Below are positions 8,451-17,216 of a DNA stretch of 64,000 bases, piece after piece. The position numbers and the translations under genes were made by a program. Every line of letters begins with the position of its first letter. Position 1 is the stretch's first letter. Below the pieces are notes generated by a model. That model worked only from the letters and a program-made list of their open reading frames with translations. It had not been told where the DNA came from and did no database searches. This DNA comes from Virgibacillus natechei. Its GTDB lineage: Bacteria > Bacillota > Bacilli > Bacillales > Amphibacillaceae. The stretch is taken from the NCBI RefSeq assembly GCF_026013645.1, contig NZ_CP110224.1, positions 1,488,001 to 1,552,000 on the forward strand. The letters are read 5' to 3'.

Positions 8451-8468
8451 CGATAGATACCTCATACA

Positions 8469-10436
8469 TTACTTTATTGGTGTTTTGGAATCCATGATTT
8501 CTTTTACATGTTCCACAGAATCTGGATCTTCAAGTCCGGTGATGTCACTGGTAACGGTTCCTTTTTCAACGATTTCCTTTAACAATCGACGCATGATTTT
8601 CCCACTGACTGTCTTCGGCAATGATTCAGCAAAAACAATAGCTTTCGGAAGCGAAATTTTACCGATTTGCTGTTCGATACGTTGGTTTATCTTGTCCTTT
8701 ATTTTATCCGTGTTATCAACATCATCTACTAAACGAGCAAATACGACTGGAACTTCACCTTTTATTTCATCAGGGATTCCGATAACAGCGGCTTCTGAAA
8801 CCCCCTCGCATTCTAAAACAGCACTCTCCATCTCCATCGTACTCAATCGATGTCCTGCAACATTGAGCGCATCATCAGAACGACCAACGACCCATAAGTA
8901 ACCATCTTCATCTAGCAAAGCCAAATCACTAGCGAAGTAACTGCCATCAACTTGGCTGAAATAGGTGCCATAGTAGCGTTCAGGTTCTTTCCAGAGTGTG
9001 CGGCACAGCATTGGAAATGGCTCCTTAATAATTAAATTTCCTAATGTACCAGGTTCAACGGAATTTCCCTCAGCATCAACAATATCGAATTCTGCACCTA
9101 GAAAAGGAACTCCTGCTGCTCCTGGTTTCATGGGGGTTAGCCACGCTGCCCCAGAAATAGGAGACCCAGCAGTTTCTGTTTGCCCCCATGTGTTATTGAC
9201 ATAAATATTTTTCTTGCCTAGTACTTCATATGTCCACTTCCATGATTCTATGTCAAATGGTTCCCCAACGAGAGAAATCACCTCAAGACAGGATAGATCA
9301 TATGGCTGCATCGCTTTTTCGCCCATGCTCTTTAACATTCTGAGTGCAGTAGGAGCTGTGAATAATTTATTCACTCGGTATTTTTCAATGATTTCGTAAA
9401 AGCGATCTTTCGTGGGATAATCGGGTGCCCCTTCATAAACAACGGTTGTCACACCGTTTGCTAGGGATCCGACAATTCCCCAAATATGCATGGTTAACCA
9501 TCCGACGTCAGCAGTACACCAGAACACATCGTCAGGGCGATGATCCATATGGTATTTGGCATAAATGTAATTTTGAATTACAAATGCCATCCCGGAATGG
9601 ACAACGCCTTTTGGTTTTCCAGTAGTTCCACTTGTATAAAATACAATACCAGGATCATTTGCTTCTATTCTTTCAGGTTTGGAGTAAATACTTGCTTTTT
9701 GGGTGAGCTCGTCCCACCAATAATCACGACCGTTACTCATTTGAATGTCTGCATCTAAACGATTGACCACAATAACCGCTTCAACGGGAGAGATAGTCTC
9801 CATAACGTGATCGACTTTTTCTTTTAAAGGAATTATTTTGCCACGGCGCTGAGTTGCATCGGCGGTTACAATAACTTTGGGTTCAAAATTGGTAAGGCGA
9901 TCTTTTAATGATTTTTCCGAATAGCCAGAGAAAATGGTGTTATAAACGGCCCCAATGCGAAAACATGCTAGTACAGCAATGAATGCCTCTGAGAGATTGG
10001 GCAGGTAAATAGCAACACAATCCCCTTTTTTGACCCCAAAAGATCGTAGGACGTTCGCAAATCGATTTACTTCTGCAAGTAGCATGTTATACGTATAAAA
10101 TTTTGTATCGCCGTTTTCACCTTCCCAAATAAGAGCAGTTCGGTTTCCTGCACCGTTATCAACATGCTTATCAAGTAAATTGACACAAGGGTTACTAATT
10201 CCACCTTCAAAGAAACGGAAATCAGGAAGATTGCCACTTATTGTTTCCTGCCATGGTTCATACCAAATAAGTTCACGTGCGACGCTGTCCCAAAAGGAGG
10301 CAGGATCTTTTCGTGATTGCTCAAGAAGTTCTTCAAACGCTTCATTGCTTCCAATGGATGTAGCTTGTTCCTTTTCTTTGTCCGGATAAACGAGCTTACT
10401 ATTTGATACCACTTGTAAAATACCGTTTAAATCCAT
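8469..10436 (-). CDS. AMP-forming acetyl/short-chain acyl-CoA synthetase
   Basis: Activates acetate or another short acid to its CoA thioester through an acyl-adenylate. The 655-residue protein is full-length for the ACS family. It carries the ATP loop 'YTSGTTGKPKGVVH', the ACS block 'WCTADVGWLTMHIWGIVGSL', 'NTWGQTETAG', and the C-terminal 'LPKTVSGKIMRRLL' with the catalytic, normally acetylated Lys. In true acetyl-CoA synthetase the block after 'TADVGW' usually reads 'VTGHSY'; the difference here suggests a related short acid as substrate. ATG 10436 is chosen because AAGGAG is well spaced to it, while ATG 10442 overlaps it. The CBS-domain gene diverges from its 5' end. Confidence 0.88.
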   Translation of the reverse strand: MDLNGILQVVSNSKLVYPDKEKEQATSIGSNEAFEELLEQSRKDPASFWDSVARELIWYEPWQETISGNLPDFRFFEGGISNPCVNLLDKHVDNGAGNRTALIWEGENGDTKFYTYNMLLAEVNRFANVLRSFGVKKGDCVAIYLPNLSEAFIAVLACFRIGAVYNTIFSGYSEKSLKDRLTNFEPKVIVTADATQRRGKIIPLKEKVDHVMETISPVEAVIVVNRLDADIQMSNGRDYWWDELTQKASIYSKPERIEANDPGIVFYTSGTTGKPKGVVHSGMAFVIQNYIYAKYHMDHRPDDVFWCTADVGWLTMHIWGIVGSLANGVTTVVYEGAPDYPTKDRFYEIIEKYRVNKLFTAPTALRMLKSMGEKAMQPYDLSCLEVISLVGEPFDIESWKWTYEVLGKKNIYVNNTWGQTETAGSPISGAAWLTPMKPGAAGVPFLGAEFDIVDAEGNSVEPGTLGNLIIKEPFPMLCRTLWKEPERYYGTYFSQVDGSYFASDLALLDEDGYLWVVGRSDDALNVAGHRLSTMEMESAVLECEGVSEAAVIGIPDEIKGEVPVVFARLVDDVDNTDKIKDKINQRIEQQIGKISLPKAIVFAESLPKTVSGKIMRRLLKEIVEKGTVTSDITGLEDPDSVEHVKEIMDSKTPIK

Positions 10437-10646
10437 TAACATTCTCCTTCTATTATTTTTCTGTTTCTATTAACAGTATATATAATCTTCATAATAAAAT
10501 AAACGTAATTGGTCAATCTTTTCTAAATTTATCGAATTTCGAGATTATAAAGGAAAATGGAATAAACTCGTCTAATACTTGAAAAATGTCCCACTAATAT
10601 TTTTTGCAAAATAAACCAGACTATGAATTGAAAGGGAGGTTTTTTT

Positions 10647-11084
10647 ATGCAACAAAACTTAGGAAACATCATGACTTCAAACGTATTTACTATTAAGGAA
10701 ACACAGTCCCTACAGGAGGCTGCATCCGTGATGAGTGAGCATAATATTGGGGTTGTTCCGGTTGTTAATAATAGTGGTCAAATGACTGGTATTATAACAG
10801 ACCGTGATATTACACTCCGCTCAACAGCACAGGGGGAAGCTGCACAAACACCTGTATCTCAAGCGATGACTGCTCAACAAGTTGTTCAAGCTACACCGGA
10901 TATGGATGTACATGAAGCGGCAGAAATGATGTCTCAACAACAAATTCGTCGTTTACCAGTTGTGGAAAATGGACAGATCGTAGGGATGGTTGCCTTAGGT
11001 GATATTGCTGTAGATAATCAATATGATAATGAGGCAGAAGAGGCATTGTCGAGTATTTCAACACCTTCAGCACCTCAGAAATAA
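10647..11084 (+). CDS. Tandem CBS-domain protein
   Basis: A 145-residue soluble protein made almost wholly of two CBS motifs: 'IMTSNVFTIKETQSLQEAAS' to 'GIITDRDITLR' (about residues 8-58) and 'QAMTAQQVVQATPDMDVHEA' to 'GMVALGDIAV' (about 73-125), with an acidic tail. Bateman modules bind adenine nucleotides and sense energy state. It resembles the small YhcV/YrbB-like CBS proteins of Bacillus. It is transcribed away from the acyl-CoA synthetase gene. AAAGGGAGG precedes the ATG. Confidence 0.88.
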   Translation: MQQNLGNIMTSNVFTIKETQSLQEAASVMSEHNIGVVPVVNNSGQMTGIITDRDITLRSTAQGEAAQTPVSQAMTAQQVVQATPDMDVHEAAEMMSQQQIRRLPVVENGQIVGMVALGDIAVDNQYDNEAEEALSSISTPSAPQK

Positions 11085-11112
11085 GTTTGTTATCGTAACT
11101 CCCATTTCATAT

Positions 11113-11158
11113 CAAAAGGTTGCTCTAGACGCAAAAGTCTTTAGCAGCCTTTTTTGTT
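11113..11158 (+). terminator. Rho-independent terminator
   Basis: AAGGTTGCT pairs with AGCAGCCTT, with an inner AGAC/GTCT stem, then TTTTTTG. Confidence 0.8.
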
Positions 11159-11330
11159 TGGCTCTTTTCGTAAGTATTGGGTGAATGCCTGAATATTTAT
11201 TCTTTCCCGTTTAATAGGGTTTTCAAGGAACATTTCCTATCCTCACGAATCAAATGAATGAAACTGTTCTAAGCCTAGAAAAAAACCATATGTATATAAT
11301 TGGGGTAAAATTTAACAAGAGGGTGATAAC

Positions 11331-13409
11331 ATGGATGATAAGTCATCATCAGAAAACAATAGAAATAAAAAAGGTGGTGAGGATGAAAAAGATGAGCAGC
11401 TAGAACAGTATAGAAGAAAAAATACAGGACCAGGAAAGAAGATGACAGATGAGAATGGAGTAAGAGTTTCAAATGATCGCTGGAGCTTAAGAGCAGGAAG
11501 GCGTGGTCCCCATTTATTACAAGACTTTCATTTTTATAAAAAACAGACACATTTTAACCGGGAACGAATACCAGAAAAAGTAGTTCATGCTAGGGGATTC
11601 GGAGTATATGGGGACTTTGAAGCTTATAAGTCAATGAAACATGTCACTAGAACTCACTTTCTGGGAGAGGCTGGACGCAAGACCCCTGTATTTACTCGAT
11701 TCTCTAATTTTATCGGAAGTAAAGGGTCGAAGGATACAGCAGTAGATATTCGTGGCTTTGCGGTCAAGTTTTATACACAAGAAGGAAATTACGATTCCCT
11801 ATCACTCCAATTCCCTGTCTTCATTCTAGCAGATGCGATGAAATTTATGGATGTGACACATGCAGCTAAACCGAACCCGAAAACAGAAATCCCACAAGCG
11901 ACTGTGGCACAAGATGCTTTTTGGGATTATGTAGCGAATAATCAGGAATCAGCTCATATGGTGATGTGGCTCATGTCTATGCGAGGCCGTCCGAGAAGCT
12001 GGCGCATGATGGCGGGCTGGCCGATCAATACATTTCGGTTTATTAATGAACAAGGAAAATCGACTTTTGTTCGATTTAAATGGGAGCCTAAGCTTGGCGT
12101 TCACTCCTTGTTACTTGATGAAGCGAATGTAATCGGAGGGGTAGATCCAGACTTCCATCGCCGGGATATCATAGAAGCAATAGAAAAAGGAGCATACCCT
12201 GAATATGAATTAGGTGTACAGTTAATTGCTGAAGAAGACGAATTTAAATTTGATTTTGATGTTTTAGATGATACAAAGCTTTGGCCAGAAGAAGAAGTTC
12301 CTGTTGAAATTATCGGTAAGTTGACATTAAATCGGCTTGTAGATAATTTTTTTGCAGAGGAAGAGCAGTCGGTATTTGATCCAGCCAATGTTGTTCCAGG
12401 AATCGAGTTCACGAATGATCCTGTCCTCCAGGGTAGAGCGATTGCTTATAGAGATACAGAACTGTATCGACAAAGTTCAGCAAATATTGAGGATATCCCA
12501 GTTAACAGACCAATCGTAGAAAGGAACTACAACCTGCGAGACAGCTATCAGAGACACCGGATTGATGTTGATTACGTAAATTATCATGAGAATTCATTAG
12601 CTGGAAATACACCAGCAGAGGCCTCTCCTGAGGAGGGTGGATACGTCCATTATCCCGGAGAAGTGGAAGGCCACGTAACGAGGGAACGACCAAGCAAATC
12701 GTTTTTTGATTTTTTCTCACAATCCAGACTTTTTTGGAACAGCTTATCAGATGTAGAAAAGCAAGACCTTGTGGAAACTTTTATCTTTCATCTGCAGTAC
12801 GTGAAAAGTAAATCGGTTAGGCAGCAAAATGTCGATATGTGGGTAAATGTTGATAAAGAGATGGCATATATTATGGCCGAAGAACTTGATGTAGATCTTC
12901 CAAAAGGGTCTCATGTTCCAGTAACAAAAAGTTCACCAGCCATTAGTCAATTAAATACACCCTATTATGCTTATACTCAAAAAGTTGGTGTGTTGATAGG
13001 CAATGGATTTAATGGGCAAGAAGTTAGAAATGTATTGCATATTTTGCAGCAAAATGGAGTATTTATGGATATTATTAGTGAAAAGCTTGGTACAGTTACA
13101 GGAGACGATGGAACCAAAATTGAAGTGAATGAGACATTTCTAACCAAATATCCTGTCCTATATGACTCGATCTACGTCGTCGGTGGAAGTGCTAAAAATC
13201 AAGCGAAATTTGACCAGGGCATTATGGAGTTCGTAAATGAAGCATATAAACATTTTAAACCAATAGGCATTTCCTCAACTGGGCAGTCTTATATTCAAGG
13301 ATCTGAAAAAAATAACTTCGCAGGCGTCGTTTTTTCCACAAATAATCCAAACTTCGGAGAGGACTTTGTCTCTGCAATCGCTCAGCAACGATTTTGGAAT
13401 AGAGAATAG
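11331..13409 (+). CDS. katE: Large-subunit catalase (KatE-like) with altered distal pocket
   Basis: Haem catalase of the large-subunit clade: 692 residues with an N-terminal extension, a catalase core and a C-terminal flavodoxin/DJ-1-like domain (from about residue 545, 'KVGVLIGNGFNGQEVRNVLH'). The distal His is present in 'VVHARGFG' (H86), as are the 'TRFS' block and the proximal Tyr in 'GRAIAYRDTE' (Y373). However, the distal loop that normally reads 'GN.DLVGNN.P' is 'GNYDSLSLQFP': both Asn positions are Leu159 and Gln160. The fold is clearly catalase, but activity may be altered. Own RBS (AGAGGGTGATAAC) and terminator. Confidence 0.9.
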   Translation: MDDKSSSENNRNKKGGEDEKDEQLEQYRRKNTGPGKKMTDENGVRVSNDRWSLRAGRRGPHLLQDFHFYKKQTHFNRERIPEKVVHARGFGVYGDFEAYKSMKHVTRTHFLGEAGRKTPVFTRFSNFIGSKGSKDTAVDIRGFAVKFYTQEGNYDSLSLQFPVFILADAMKFMDVTHAAKPNPKTEIPQATVAQDAFWDYVANNQESAHMVMWLMSMRGRPRSWRMMAGWPINTFRFINEQGKSTFVRFKWEPKLGVHSLLLDEANVIGGVDPDFHRRDIIEAIEKGAYPEYELGVQLIAEEDEFKFDFDVLDDTKLWPEEEVPVEIIGKLTLNRLVDNFFAEEEQSVFDPANVVPGIEFTNDPVLQGRAIAYRDTELYRQSSANIEDIPVNRPIVERNYNLRDSYQRHRIDVDYVNYHENSLAGNTPAEASPEEGGYVHYPGEVEGHVTRERPSKSFFDFFSQSRLFWNSLSDVEKQDLVETFIFHLQYVKSKSVRQQNVDMWVNVDKEMAYIMAEELDVDLPKGSHVPVTKSSPAISQLNTPYYAYTQKVGVLIGNGFNGQEVRNVLHILQQNGVFMDIISEKLGTVTGDDGTKIEVNETFLTKYPVLYDSIYVVGGSAKNQAKFDQGIMEFVNEAYKHFKPIGISSTGQSYIQGSEKNNFAGVVFSTNNPNFGEDFVSAIAQQRFWNRE

Positions 13410-13424
13410 TATGGCCATAATATA

Positions 13425-13460
13425 AACACTGACGAACGATGATGTTTCGTCAGTGTTTTC
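13425..13460 (+). terminator. Rho-independent terminator
   Basis: Perfect 12-bp stem AACACTGACGAA / TTCGTCAGTGTT followed by TTC, just after the catalase gene. Confidence 0.75.
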
Positions 13461-13490
13461 AGTATATAATTTGAACTGTAACAAATAGAG

Positions 13491-13604
13491 TTAGAAACCA
13501 ACCTTTGTCATAAAATTTCCTGCAGATTGCATGCTTTTCCCAACTTTTTTTAATTTTTCAATACGTTGTTTCCACTTATCTCGCGATTGCTGATCATCAT
13601 TCAG
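13491..13604 (-). CDS. Candidate 37-aa basic small protein with CTG start
   Basis: The minus strand has GGAGGTGG followed after six bases by CTG (13604) and then 37 codons to a stop: NDDQQSRDKWKQRIEKLKK, then a short tail ending NFMTKVGF. The peptide is basic and amphipathic, as in many small Bacillaceae proteins. No ATG, GTG or TTG is in frame at the right place, so translation would need CTG. No homolog is recognised. The strong SD and clean frame are seen; that it is a gene is inference. Confidence 0.4.
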   Translation of the reverse strand: MNDDQQSRDKWKQRIEKLKKVGKSMQSAGNFMTKVGF

Positions 13605-13699
13605 ATGCCACCTCCACGTAAGTATTACATCAACACGCCATTCGCTCTATGTCAAACTTGCTCAGACTAATGTATGTTGAAACGGATAGAAAATACATA

Positions 13700-13745
13700 T
13701 AATAAGCGCCCTATTGCCGTAGAAAGCAATAAGGCGCTTGTCTTT
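13700..13745. terminator. Strong hairpin, probable terminator
   Basis: AAGCGCCCTATTGC pairs with GCAATAAGGCGCTT, followed on the plus strand by GTCTTTTTATTT. On the minus strand it lies just downstream of the dehydrogenase operon. Confidence 0.65.
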
Positions 13746-13813
13746 TTATTTAATTCCAGTAGACGTTCACTTACCCTAAGCACCTCTTTTAAAAGAAATT
13801 GACGCCGTGAATC

Positions 13814-15028
13814 TCATGTTACGTTGCTATAATCTTGAAATGCTTTTTCTATTTTTGAACGTCCTTCGTCAATCCCGGGATGAAACTGAATAGAAGCTTC
13901 TTTGCGAATTGCTTTTACCTTTTGTTTTGCTTCATCCACCCTGTATTCTATGTCTGCCAGATCCTTCACTTTTTGCTTGGCAATGGAAAGGCCTGCGACC
14001 GTACCTTGTGCTCTGGCAACCTTGGCACTTTCAATACCCGTTATGTTTCCGGCGACATACAAACCTTCTATTGGTGTTTCCATCTGTTCATTATGGACAG
14101 GGACTTGGCCACCCAGTTCTTCGATGTATTGGAACGGACATCCAGTCACAGCAGCTAGTTCTGCTAGTGGATATAGTCCACCGGCAATACACACAAAATC
14201 GACGTCCACCGTTTTTTCGCTTCCTTTTATTGGCGTACCATCGGGTGTAATATCGCAAATCGTAACCGACTCCACCTCTTCATTGCCATTTATTTCAACG
14301 ACGGATTTACGGATGTGAATAGGCATTCCCCACATCTTAACGCCGCCTTTTGGATAAAATTTAACAGCTAGTTTTCGCACCCATGCGGCTTTGGCAAATT
14401 TGCTGCCGAAGCGGAGGAAAGCAGACGGAGCTAAGTGAGCAATCCGAACCAGCCCATCCATTACTTTTCCAGGATCACCGTGGTCTTTTGTAACAGGGTT
14501 GACTGCAGGGAGCGCCATGCTATGAAGTTCGACGTCTGCCAATTGCAGTTCTCTTGCGATGGCAGCCGACAATACGTTGACACCAACAACGATCCCTTTA
14601 TCTCCTACTCGTACGCGGTGAACATTCGTCATCACTTGCGCCGCTCCTATTGACATAACACCGGGAAGCGTCCAGCCAGGGATTGGTGCAGCCGATTCCG
14701 CTGCTCCTGTGGCTATCAGCAGGTTTTCAGCATCAAACGTTCCTTCGTTCGTATGTACGGTAAACCCGTCAGCTGTTTTTTCAGTATGATGCGCAGAAAT
14801 CCCGCATCTAACATCGATATTCAGCTCTTCGGCCTTATCCATTAGAATCCCGGTTTCTTTGATGCCATTCCACCACTCTCCATTCGGTTCCTGGTGAAGT
14901 TGGCCCAAGAGTCGCCCGCCTGGTTTCGGAAATTCATCAAGAACAAGCACATGCGCTTCCCACTCACGGGAAGCAATCGCAGCCGACAAACCAGCGGGGC
15001 CGGCACCAATGATAATAACATCATACAT
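13814..15028 (-). CDS. FAD-dependent oxidoreductase subunit (HcnB/OoxA-like)
   Basis: A 404-residue pyridine-disulfide-type flavoprotein. 'DVIIIGAGPAGLSAAIASRE' binds the FAD ADP part, and 'NLLIATGAAESAAPIPGWTLPGV' and 'GLYVAGNITGIESAKVARAQG' are typical of the alpha subunit of opine oxidase, hydrogen cyanide synthase (HcnB) and D-/hydroxyproline dehydrogenases. In HcnB a C-terminal BFD-like [2Fe-2S] domain is fused; here it is absent and a separate 86-residue BFD protein is encoded upstream. The gene overlaps the ferredoxin-subunit gene by 8 bases and has AAGGAGGAGG before ATG 15028. With its neighbours it should form a membrane-linked or soluble dehydrogenase for an amino or imino acid. Confidence 0.85.
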   Translation of the reverse strand: MYDVIIIGAGPAGLSAAIASREWEAHVLVLDEFPKPGGRLLGQLHQEPNGEWWNGIKETGILMDKAEELNIDVRCGISAHHTEKTADGFTVHTNEGTFDAENLLIATGAAESAAPIPGWTLPGVMSIGAAQVMTNVHRVRVGDKGIVVGVNVLSAAIARELQLADVELHSMALPAVNPVTKDHGDPGKVMDGLVRIAHLAPSAFLRFGSKFAKAAWVRKLAVKFYPKGGVKMWGMPIHIRKSVVEINGNEEVESVTICDITPDGTPIKGSEKTVDVDFVCIAGGLYPLAELAAVTGCPFQYIEELGGQVPVHNEQMETPIEGLYVAGNITGIESAKVARAQGTVAGLSIAKQKVKDLADIEYRVDEAKQKVKAIRKEASIQFHPGIDEGRSKIEKAFQDYSNVT

Positions 15029-15431
15029 GCGGATCCTCCTCCTTGCTACCTTCGTTTTGCTTTTGAAATTCGGTGTATGTACGTGGTAATTGTTCGGTGT
15101 TTTTCTCCGTAGGCTTCAGTGGCAAAGGCTGTGTTGTTCCACTTTTTACTACCATGCCTTCTTTCACTTCCGTCATACATGCACGGACTCCAGCTTTCTC
15201 GTCAATGGTTACCCGACATTCAAAGCAATGACCAATATTGCAATAAATGCCACGCGGTTTTCCACTTTCTTCATGTACACGCAATTGTCGGATGCCGTTT
15301 GCCAACAATGCAGAAGCGATCGTGTCACCCTCGTAACCTTCATAGGTTTTTCCATCAAATGTAAATGTAACGGCTGTCTGATTATCCAGGTTTCCCAGGA
15401 CAGGATGTTTCGTAATGCGCTTATTACTCAT
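15021..15431 (-). CDS. [2Fe-2S] ferredoxin-like subunit (HcnA-like)
   Basis: A 136-residue electron-transfer subunit. A beta-grasp [2Fe-2S] domain (about residues 20-95) has Cys64, Cys69, Cys72 and Cys85 in 'YCNIGHCFECRV' and 'GVRACM', the arrangement of HcnA and of the small subunit of opine and sarcosine oxidases. It sits between the BFD-like gene (4-base gap) and the FAD-subunit gene (8-base overlap), so the three are translationally coupled. The C-terminal tail is charged and not conserved. Confidence 0.87.
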   Translation of the reverse strand: MSNKRITKHPVLGNLDNQTAVTFTFDGKTYEGYEGDTIASALLANGIRQLRVHEESGKPRGIYCNIGHCFECRVTIDEKAGVRACMTEVKEGMVVKSGTTQPLPLKPTEKNTEQLPRTYTEFQKQNEGSKEEDPHV

Positions 15432-15435
15432 GGTT

Positions 15436-15696
15436 TTATTTACCTCCCAACACGGATAATGGTACTGGTCTGACAGGAGGCTGGACCTTCAACGGAATTT
15501 CGTTGCTCGGTTTTTCTCCTGTTACCTCTTCCAATACAGCATCAACCGCTGGCCTGCATGTACGTCCACCGCAATAACCCATACCGGCTCGTGTGCGCAG
15601 TTTGACTTCACGAGCTGAGCATCCGTATTTACTAAACGTTTCTTTGACATCTTTTAAAGCTACTTCTTCACACCTACAGATAATCATCTTATCCAT
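15436..15696 (-). CDS. BFD-like [2Fe-2S] protein
   Basis: An 86-residue protein of the bacterioferritin-associated ferredoxin type. The four cluster ligands are Cys7 and Cys9 in 'ICRCEEV' and Cys42 and Cys47 in 'GYCGGRTC'. In larger relatives this domain is the C-terminus of the FAD subunit, so here it is the split-off third component. ATG 15696 is chosen over the in-frame codon at 15717 because AAGGAGGATGACCAG precedes it. First gene of the leftward operon. Confidence 0.87.
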   Translation of the reverse strand: MDKMIICRCEEVALKDVKETFSKYGCSAREVKLRTRAGMGYCGGRTCRPAVDAVLEEVTGEKPSNEIPLKVQPPVRPVPLSVLGGK

Positions 15697-15936
15697 CTGG
15701 TCATCCTCCTTATACATTCACACATAAACTATGAAACTGTTTTCATTATTGTTTTGAAAAACATTGACATACCATTTACTGCTATCTTAACATATATGAT
15801 AGGATCGATTTAACATTTTAGCAGGATAATTATTAACAAAATAAAAAGTGACACAGAACAGGACAGAATAAATAGAATGCAAGCTATATTTTATCGCAGT
15901 TTACGTTTTATTTTATAAGTAATGGAGGAGACAAAT

Positions 15937-17109
15937 ATGACGAAGGAACATACAGAAGTTGCTATTATCGGTGGCGGCATTATGGGGTGTGCGATTGCCT
16001 ATTACATTTCCAAAGCTGGAATCGATTGCACGCTGATTGAAAAGGGGGATATTGCAAGTGGTACATCTTCTCGCTGTGACGGAAATGTTACCATCGTTGA
16101 CAAGGATCCAGGCTTTGACAGCAAGATGTCCATGGTCAGCCAAGAACTAACCGTCGATCTGGGAAAAGATCTGAAAATGCCATTTGAATATCGCGCCCTA
16201 GGAAGTATACTTGTCTGTGATAATGATGCTGAATTGCAAGCTGCAGAAGATTGGGTGAAAATTCAAAATGAAGCCGGTTTAAAATTTAATATGCTTGATC
16301 GCTCAGATATCCGCCAGGAATCTCCTTACTTTGCTGATGATATCCCGGGTGGCCTTGAAAGTGAAACGGATTCGCTCATCAATCCGTATTTATTTTGCTA
16401 TTCGCTCATTGATCGGGCAAAGGATTATGGACTTAAAGTTCGTACACAAACTGAAGTGACCTCTATTTCCAAAAAAGAGGACTTCACCATTGAAACAACA
16501 AATGGAACATTTACAGCCGAAAAAGTGGTGAACGCAGCTGGTGTTTGGGCACCTTTCATTGGCGAGATGCTGGATGTGGAGATTCCGATTGTACCTAGAA
16601 AGGGGCATATTATGGTCGGATCGAGACAAGAGCCAGTTATGATGCGGAATGTCATGGAGTTCGGTTACTTGATGAATAAATTTGAACGCGAGCGCATTGC
16701 GGATCCACAAACGCAGGAACATGGTGTAGCGCTTGTGCTGGAGCCAACCGAAAGCCAGAATTTCCTGCTTGGAAGCAGTCGGGAGTTTATAGGTTTTGAT
16801 GGCAGGGTTGACATCAATGTCGTGAAAACAATGGCAAAACGGGCAATGCGCTTTTTCCCGAAAATGGATGATTTTAATATGATTCGTGCATATACTGGTT
16901 TTCGACCATGGACAAAAGACCACTTGCCAATTGTTTCAACGGTTGAGCAGGTACCTGGATTCTATATTGCGGCAGGTCATGAAGGGGACGGGATCAGTCT
17001 CGCAACCGTCACGGGAAAATTAATTGAAGAATTAATACAAGGGAAAGAAACGATTATCCCTGCTGAACCATTGAGTTATGAACGTTTTGTGAAGTCTCCG
17101 GTTTCGTAA
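15937..17109 (+). CDS. FAD-dependent amino-acid oxidase/dehydrogenase (DAO family, HcnC-like)
   Basis: A 390-residue member of the DAO family (D-amino acid, glycine, sarcosine and hydroxyproline oxidases). 'EVAIIGGGIMGCAIAYYISK' binds FAD, 'KVVNAAGVWAPFIGEM' follows, and 'YTGFRPWTKDHLPIVSTV' plus 'YIAAGHEGDGISLATVTGK' form the C-terminal FAD site. It diverges from the three-gene FAD/2Fe-2S/BFD operon, and together they match the parts list of HcnABC- and OoxAB-type dehydrogenases; here this would be the catalytic beta subunit. ATG 15937 is chosen (GGAGGAG 7 bases upstream). The likely substrate is an amino or imino acid; ectoine-derived compounds are a guess from position only. Confidence 0.87.
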   Translation: MTKEHTEVAIIGGGIMGCAIAYYISKAGIDCTLIEKGDIASGTSSRCDGNVTIVDKDPGFDSKMSMVSQELTVDLGKDLKMPFEYRALGSILVCDNDAELQAAEDWVKIQNEAGLKFNMLDRSDIRQESPYFADDIPGGLESETDSLINPYLFCYSLIDRAKDYGLKVRTQTEVTSISKKEDFTIETTNGTFTAEKVVNAAGVWAPFIGEMLDVEIPIVPRKGHIMVGSRQEPVMMRNVMEFGYLMNKFERERIADPQTQEHGVALVLEPTESQNFLLGSSREFIGFDGRVDINVVKTMAKRAMRFFPKMDDFNMIRAYTGFRPWTKDHLPIVSTVEQVPGFYIAAGHEGDGISLATVTGKLIEELIQGKETIIPAEPLSYERFVKSPVS

Positions 17110-17121
17110 TACTGAATAGAA

Positions 17122-17168
17122 AAAGGCTGCCTCAAAAGGAGTAAACACTCCTCTTGAGGCAGCCAAAT
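17122..17168. terminator. Strong bidirectional terminator
   Basis: GGCTGCCTCAAAAGGAGT pairs with ACTCCTCTTGAGGCAGCC around AAAC, flanked by an A run and AAATTT. It lies between the convergent DAO and ectD genes. Confidence 0.85.
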
Positions 17169-17216
17169 TTATGTGCCAGTAAATTCTATGTCAGGAAAGT
17201 TTCCCGTTGATTTTCC

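Noticed and set aside
13902..14318. Several long plus-strand ORFs opposite the FAD-subunit gene
   Set aside because: Shadows of the dense minus-strand reading frame, with Ser/Pro/Thr-rich odd composition and no RBS.
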